From Brevibacillus migulae (lineage in GTDB: Bacteria; Bacillota; Bacilli; Brevibacillales; Brevibacillaceae): a stretch of DNA of 59,792 nucleotides. Positions within the stretch are counted from its first letter, which is position 1; each line of letters opens with the position of its first letter. A model generated the notes under the pieces. It searched no databases, was not told the origin of the DNA, and saw only the letters and a list, made by a program, of their open reading frames with translations. The stretch spans positions 1 through 59,792 of the forward strand of contig NZ_SDKD01000025.1 in assembly GCF_004521915.1 (NCBI RefSeq), in the 5' to 3' direction. Below, one piece after another: positions 57,788-59,792 of the stretch. A program made the translations under genes and the position numbers.

Positions 57788-57799
57788 CCACGCGTTTCC

Positions 57800-58693
57800 T
57801 TAGTTTTTCATCCGCGGGTCCAACGCATCGCGCAAACCATCACCGATCAGGTTGAATCCCAGAACCGTCAGCATGATGGAGGCCCCAGGGAAAATCAGGT
57901 TCCACGGTGCTTTTTGAATGTACTGGCGAGAATCGGCCAGCATTTTGCCCCACTCCGGCTCAGGTGCTTGTGCGCCCAAACCTAGGAAACCGAGTGCCGC
58001 TGCTTCAATAATCGCCGTCGCAATTCCCAAAGTACCCGTCACGATAATCGGAGCCAAGCTGTTCGGCAGGATGTGATTCATGATAATGCGTGAATCCTTC
58101 ATCCCCATTGCTCTCGCAGCCATGATGAACTCTTCTTCCTTCAAGCTCAATACCTTGGACCTCACCAACCGACCAAACGTAGGAACGTTAATGATCGAGA
58201 TGGCGATCAACGCATTTTGGAGAGAAGGCCCCAGAATCGCCACGATCGCGATCGCCAACAAAATGCTAGGGAAAGCGAGCATCACATCAAAGATCCGGGA
58301 GATCAGCATGTCGATCCAGCGGCCATAATAGCCGGAGATCAGGCCAAGCGCCGTCCCCACGATGATGGAGCCAAGAACGGAAAACGTACCGACCCACAGT
58401 GAGATGCGTGCGCCAAATACGACACGGGTAAACACGTCACGACCATTATAGTCCGTACCAAACCAATGTTCGGAGGAAGGCGGCTTGTTTTTGTCGAGCA
58501 AGTTTCCTTCATCATACGGATATTCGGTCAACAATGGCGCAAAGATCGCCACCATGATAAAGAATAGAATAATGATAAATCCGACAATCGCCAGTTTGTT
58601 TTTGCTGAGTGCCTTCCATGCATCACGCCATGGGGAGGATACGGGTTCGTTTACTGGCGTGTTGGGCGTCGTCTGAACAGTGGTCTCTGCCAT
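57800..58693 (-). CDS. Dipeptide/oligopeptide ABC transporter permease (DppC/OppC type)
   Basis: A 297-residue BPD-transport permease with six predicted helices. A soluble N-terminus is followed by KLAIVGFIIILFFIMVAIFAPLL and the peptide-permease signature HWFGTDYNGRDVFTRVVFGARISL; the cytoplasmic coupling loop is EEEFIMAARAMGMKDSRIIMNHILPN (EAA-type). It pairs with the DppB-like product 12 bp upstream. TAAGGAGG is nine bases ahead of the ATG. The substrate (di- or oligopeptide, or nickel) is not determined. The ATPase and binding-protein genes are outside the window. Confidence 0.93.
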   Translation of the reverse strand: MAETTVQTTPNTPVNEPVSSPWRDAWKALSKNKLAIVGFIIILFFIMVAIFAPLLTEYPYDEGNLLDKNKPPSSEHWFGTDYNGRDVFTRVVFGARISLWVGTFSVLGSIIVGTALGLISGYYGRWIDMLISRIFDVMLAFPSILLAIAIVAILGPSLQNALIAISIINVPTFGRLVRSKVLSLKEEEFIMAARAMGMKDSRIIMNHILPNSLAPIIVTGTLGIATAIIEAAALGFLGLGAQAPEPEWGKMLADSRQYIQKAPWNLIFPGASIMLTVLGFNLIGDGLRDALDPRMKN

Positions 58694-58705
58694 CAGGAAT
58701 CCTCC

Positions 58706-59710
58706 TTAGCGGTATTTGATGCGCGGATCGACGTAAGCATACAGCAGGTCAACCAGCAGGTTAATCAAGACGAAAATCGTCGCGATGACCAGAACGCCTG
58801 ACTGAATCACCGGATAATCACGATTTCCGATGGCGGTATAGATGTAGCGGCCAATTCCCGGCCAACCAAAGATCGTCTCGGTCAGCACGGCACCGCCGAT
58901 CAAGCTTCCGACTTGCAAGCCGATCACAGTCAGGACTGGAATCAACGCATTTTTCAAAGCGTGCTTGTACACGACAAAAAACTGAGCCAACCCTTTTGCT
59001 CGAGCCGTACGAATATAATCGGATCGCATGACTTCCAGCATGCTCGCACGTGTAATGCGGGCAATAATCGCCATTGGAATCGTCCCGAGCGCAATACTTG
59101 GCAGGATCAAATGCTCGATTACATCACGTAACTGATCCCATCGTCCAGCAAGCATCGCATCAATAATATAAAACTGCGTGATCGCCGTAACTGGATCTCG
59201 AGAACTGTCTCGCCCAACAGAAGGCAACCATTTCAACTCCTGTGCAAATAGCCACTGCTCCATCAGGCCCAGCCAGAAAATTGGCATGGATACACCAATC
59301 AACGCGACCAGCATCGCGATGTAGTCAAACCAAGAATTTTGCTTCCAAGCCGAGATAATCCCTGCATTGACACCAACGAAGACGGCAAACAGCATGCTGA
59401 CAATCGTCAATTCCGTTGTCGCAGCAAGATAAGGACCGATTTCCTTGGCAATCGGTGCATTTGTGAGCAACGAGGTACCCAAATCACCGGAAAGGATGTT
59501 TTTCAGATAAGCAAAATACTGTTGATACCAAGGCAAATTCAGACCAAGCGCTTCCCGCAATTCCGTCAACGCTTTTTCGCTTGCTCTCTCTCCCAGGATG
59601 GTCAATGCCGGATCGCCTGGAATGGCATGGATAATGGAAAATACTACGAGTGACATACCAAACAGCACAGGGATGAGCATGAGAATTCTTCGTATCGTGT
59701 AGGCCAGCAA
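58706..59710 (-). CDS. Dipeptide/oligopeptide ABC transporter permease (DppB/OppB type)
   Basis: A 334-residue permease. The N-terminus LAYTIRRILMLIPVLFGMSLVVFSII and HAIPGDPA are typical of DppB; the coupling loop is DYIRTARAKGLAQFFVVYKHALKNAL; TETIFGWPGIGRYIYTAI closes the family signature. TTG 59710 lies six bases after GAGGAG and is preferred; ATG 59716 overlaps that ribosome site. It precedes the dppC-like gene in the same transcript, whose earlier genes lie beyond the window end. Confidence 0.93.
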   Translation of the reverse strand: MLAYTIRRILMLIPVLFGMSLVVFSIIHAIPGDPALTILGERASEKALTELREALGLNLPWYQQYFAYLKNILSGDLGTSLLTNAPIAKEIGPYLAATTELTIVSMLFAVFVGVNAGIISAWKQNSWFDYIAMLVALIGVSMPIFWLGLMEQWLFAQELKWLPSVGRDSSRDPVTAITQFYIIDAMLAGRWDQLRDVIEHLILPSIALGTIPMAIIARITRASMLEVMRSDYIRTARAKGLAQFFVVYKHALKNALIPVLTVIGLQVGSLIGGAVLTETIFGWPGIGRYIYTAIGNRDYPVIQSGVLVIATIFVLINLLVDLLYAYVDPRIKYR

Positions 59711-59761
59711 TGCCATCTCCTCGCTTTCTTCAAAAACTTTTTAGACATTAGAATCGAGTAG

Positions 59762-59782
59762 GAGGGGGTGACTAACCCCCGA
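59762..59782 (-). terminator. Hairpin upstream of the dppB-like gene
   Basis: GGGGGTTAGTCACCCCC on the minus strand is a 5-bp GC stem without a U-tract. It lies 50 bp before the permease gene and could be an intercistronic attenuation hairpin after a binding-protein gene off the window. Tentative. Confidence 0.35.
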
Positions 59783-59792
59783 CCTCTCACAC

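Noticed and set aside
1..59792. Prophage, insertion sequence, CRISPR array, toxin-antitoxin or defence island
   Set aside because: No integrase, transposase, Cas, restriction or phage structural gene, and no regularly spaced short repeats, were seen. The region looks like core chromosome.

Overview
This window is chromosomal core sequence from a low-to-mid GC, spore-forming member of the Firmicutes (Bacillales). The Bacillus subtilis gene order around sigA, dnaG, glyQS, recO, era, phoH, yqfCD, floA, rpsU, dnaKJ and lepA is recognisable. Sporulation genes (yqfC, yqfD), a glycine T-box, a CIRCE element and S-layer-homology domains fit the same picture. Base composition near 50% GC, the SLH protein and the mixture of conserved and rearranged neighbours suggest Brevibacillus or a close Paenibacillaceae relative; that genus-level call is inference.

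Layout. Positions 1-270 hold the extreme 5' end of a 16S rRNA gene on the minus strand and two tandem rrn promoters. Positions 316-10600 carry an exo/endonuclease-phosphatase family gene, an alkaline-phosphatase-superfamily gene, an overlapping pair (SLH protein and S41 protease), a zinc-ribbon protein, the YqfO/TrmK pair, an acyl-CoA dehydrogenase behind a palindromic operator, and a flavin-binding PPOX protein. Positions 10600-30100 are the minus-strand macromolecular-synthesis region: sigA, dnaG, PPDK regulator, ccpN, glyS, glyQ, recO, yqzL, era, cdd, a DUF502 membrane protein, dgkA, ybeY, phoH, yqfD, yqfC, a yqfB-like gene, floA, nfeD, yqeY and rpsU. The nfeD-floA group has a near-perfect SigW-type promoter.

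Positions 30190-41170 interrupt the B. subtilis order with cell-wall precursor genes (murF, patA, ddl), a HIT protein, a DEAD-box helicase with a possible small upstream ORF, a RlmI-like methyltransferase with an insertion, a Na/Pi cotransporter, an LrgA/LrgB pair and a Nudix hydrolase. Positions 41165-52470 are the heat-shock cluster hrcA-grpE-dnaK-dnaJ-prmA-rsmE-mtaB-nudix, with CIRCE upstream and a strong hairpin between dnaK and dnaJ, preceded by hemW and lepA. Positions 52569-59792 are more accessory: a VOC-like protein, an ECF sigma factor with a membrane-anchored partner, about 660 bp of large palindromic elements, an M24 peptidase, an alpha/beta hydrolase and two dipeptide/oligopeptide ABC permeases.

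No prophage, transposase, CRISPR array or tRNA gene was found. The least conventional parts are the palindromic elements at 54976-55632 beside the ECF sigma operon, the 44-codon ORF fused by a one-base overlap to the helicase start, and the SigW-type and ECF-type promoters. Most genes have ordinary housekeeping functions.
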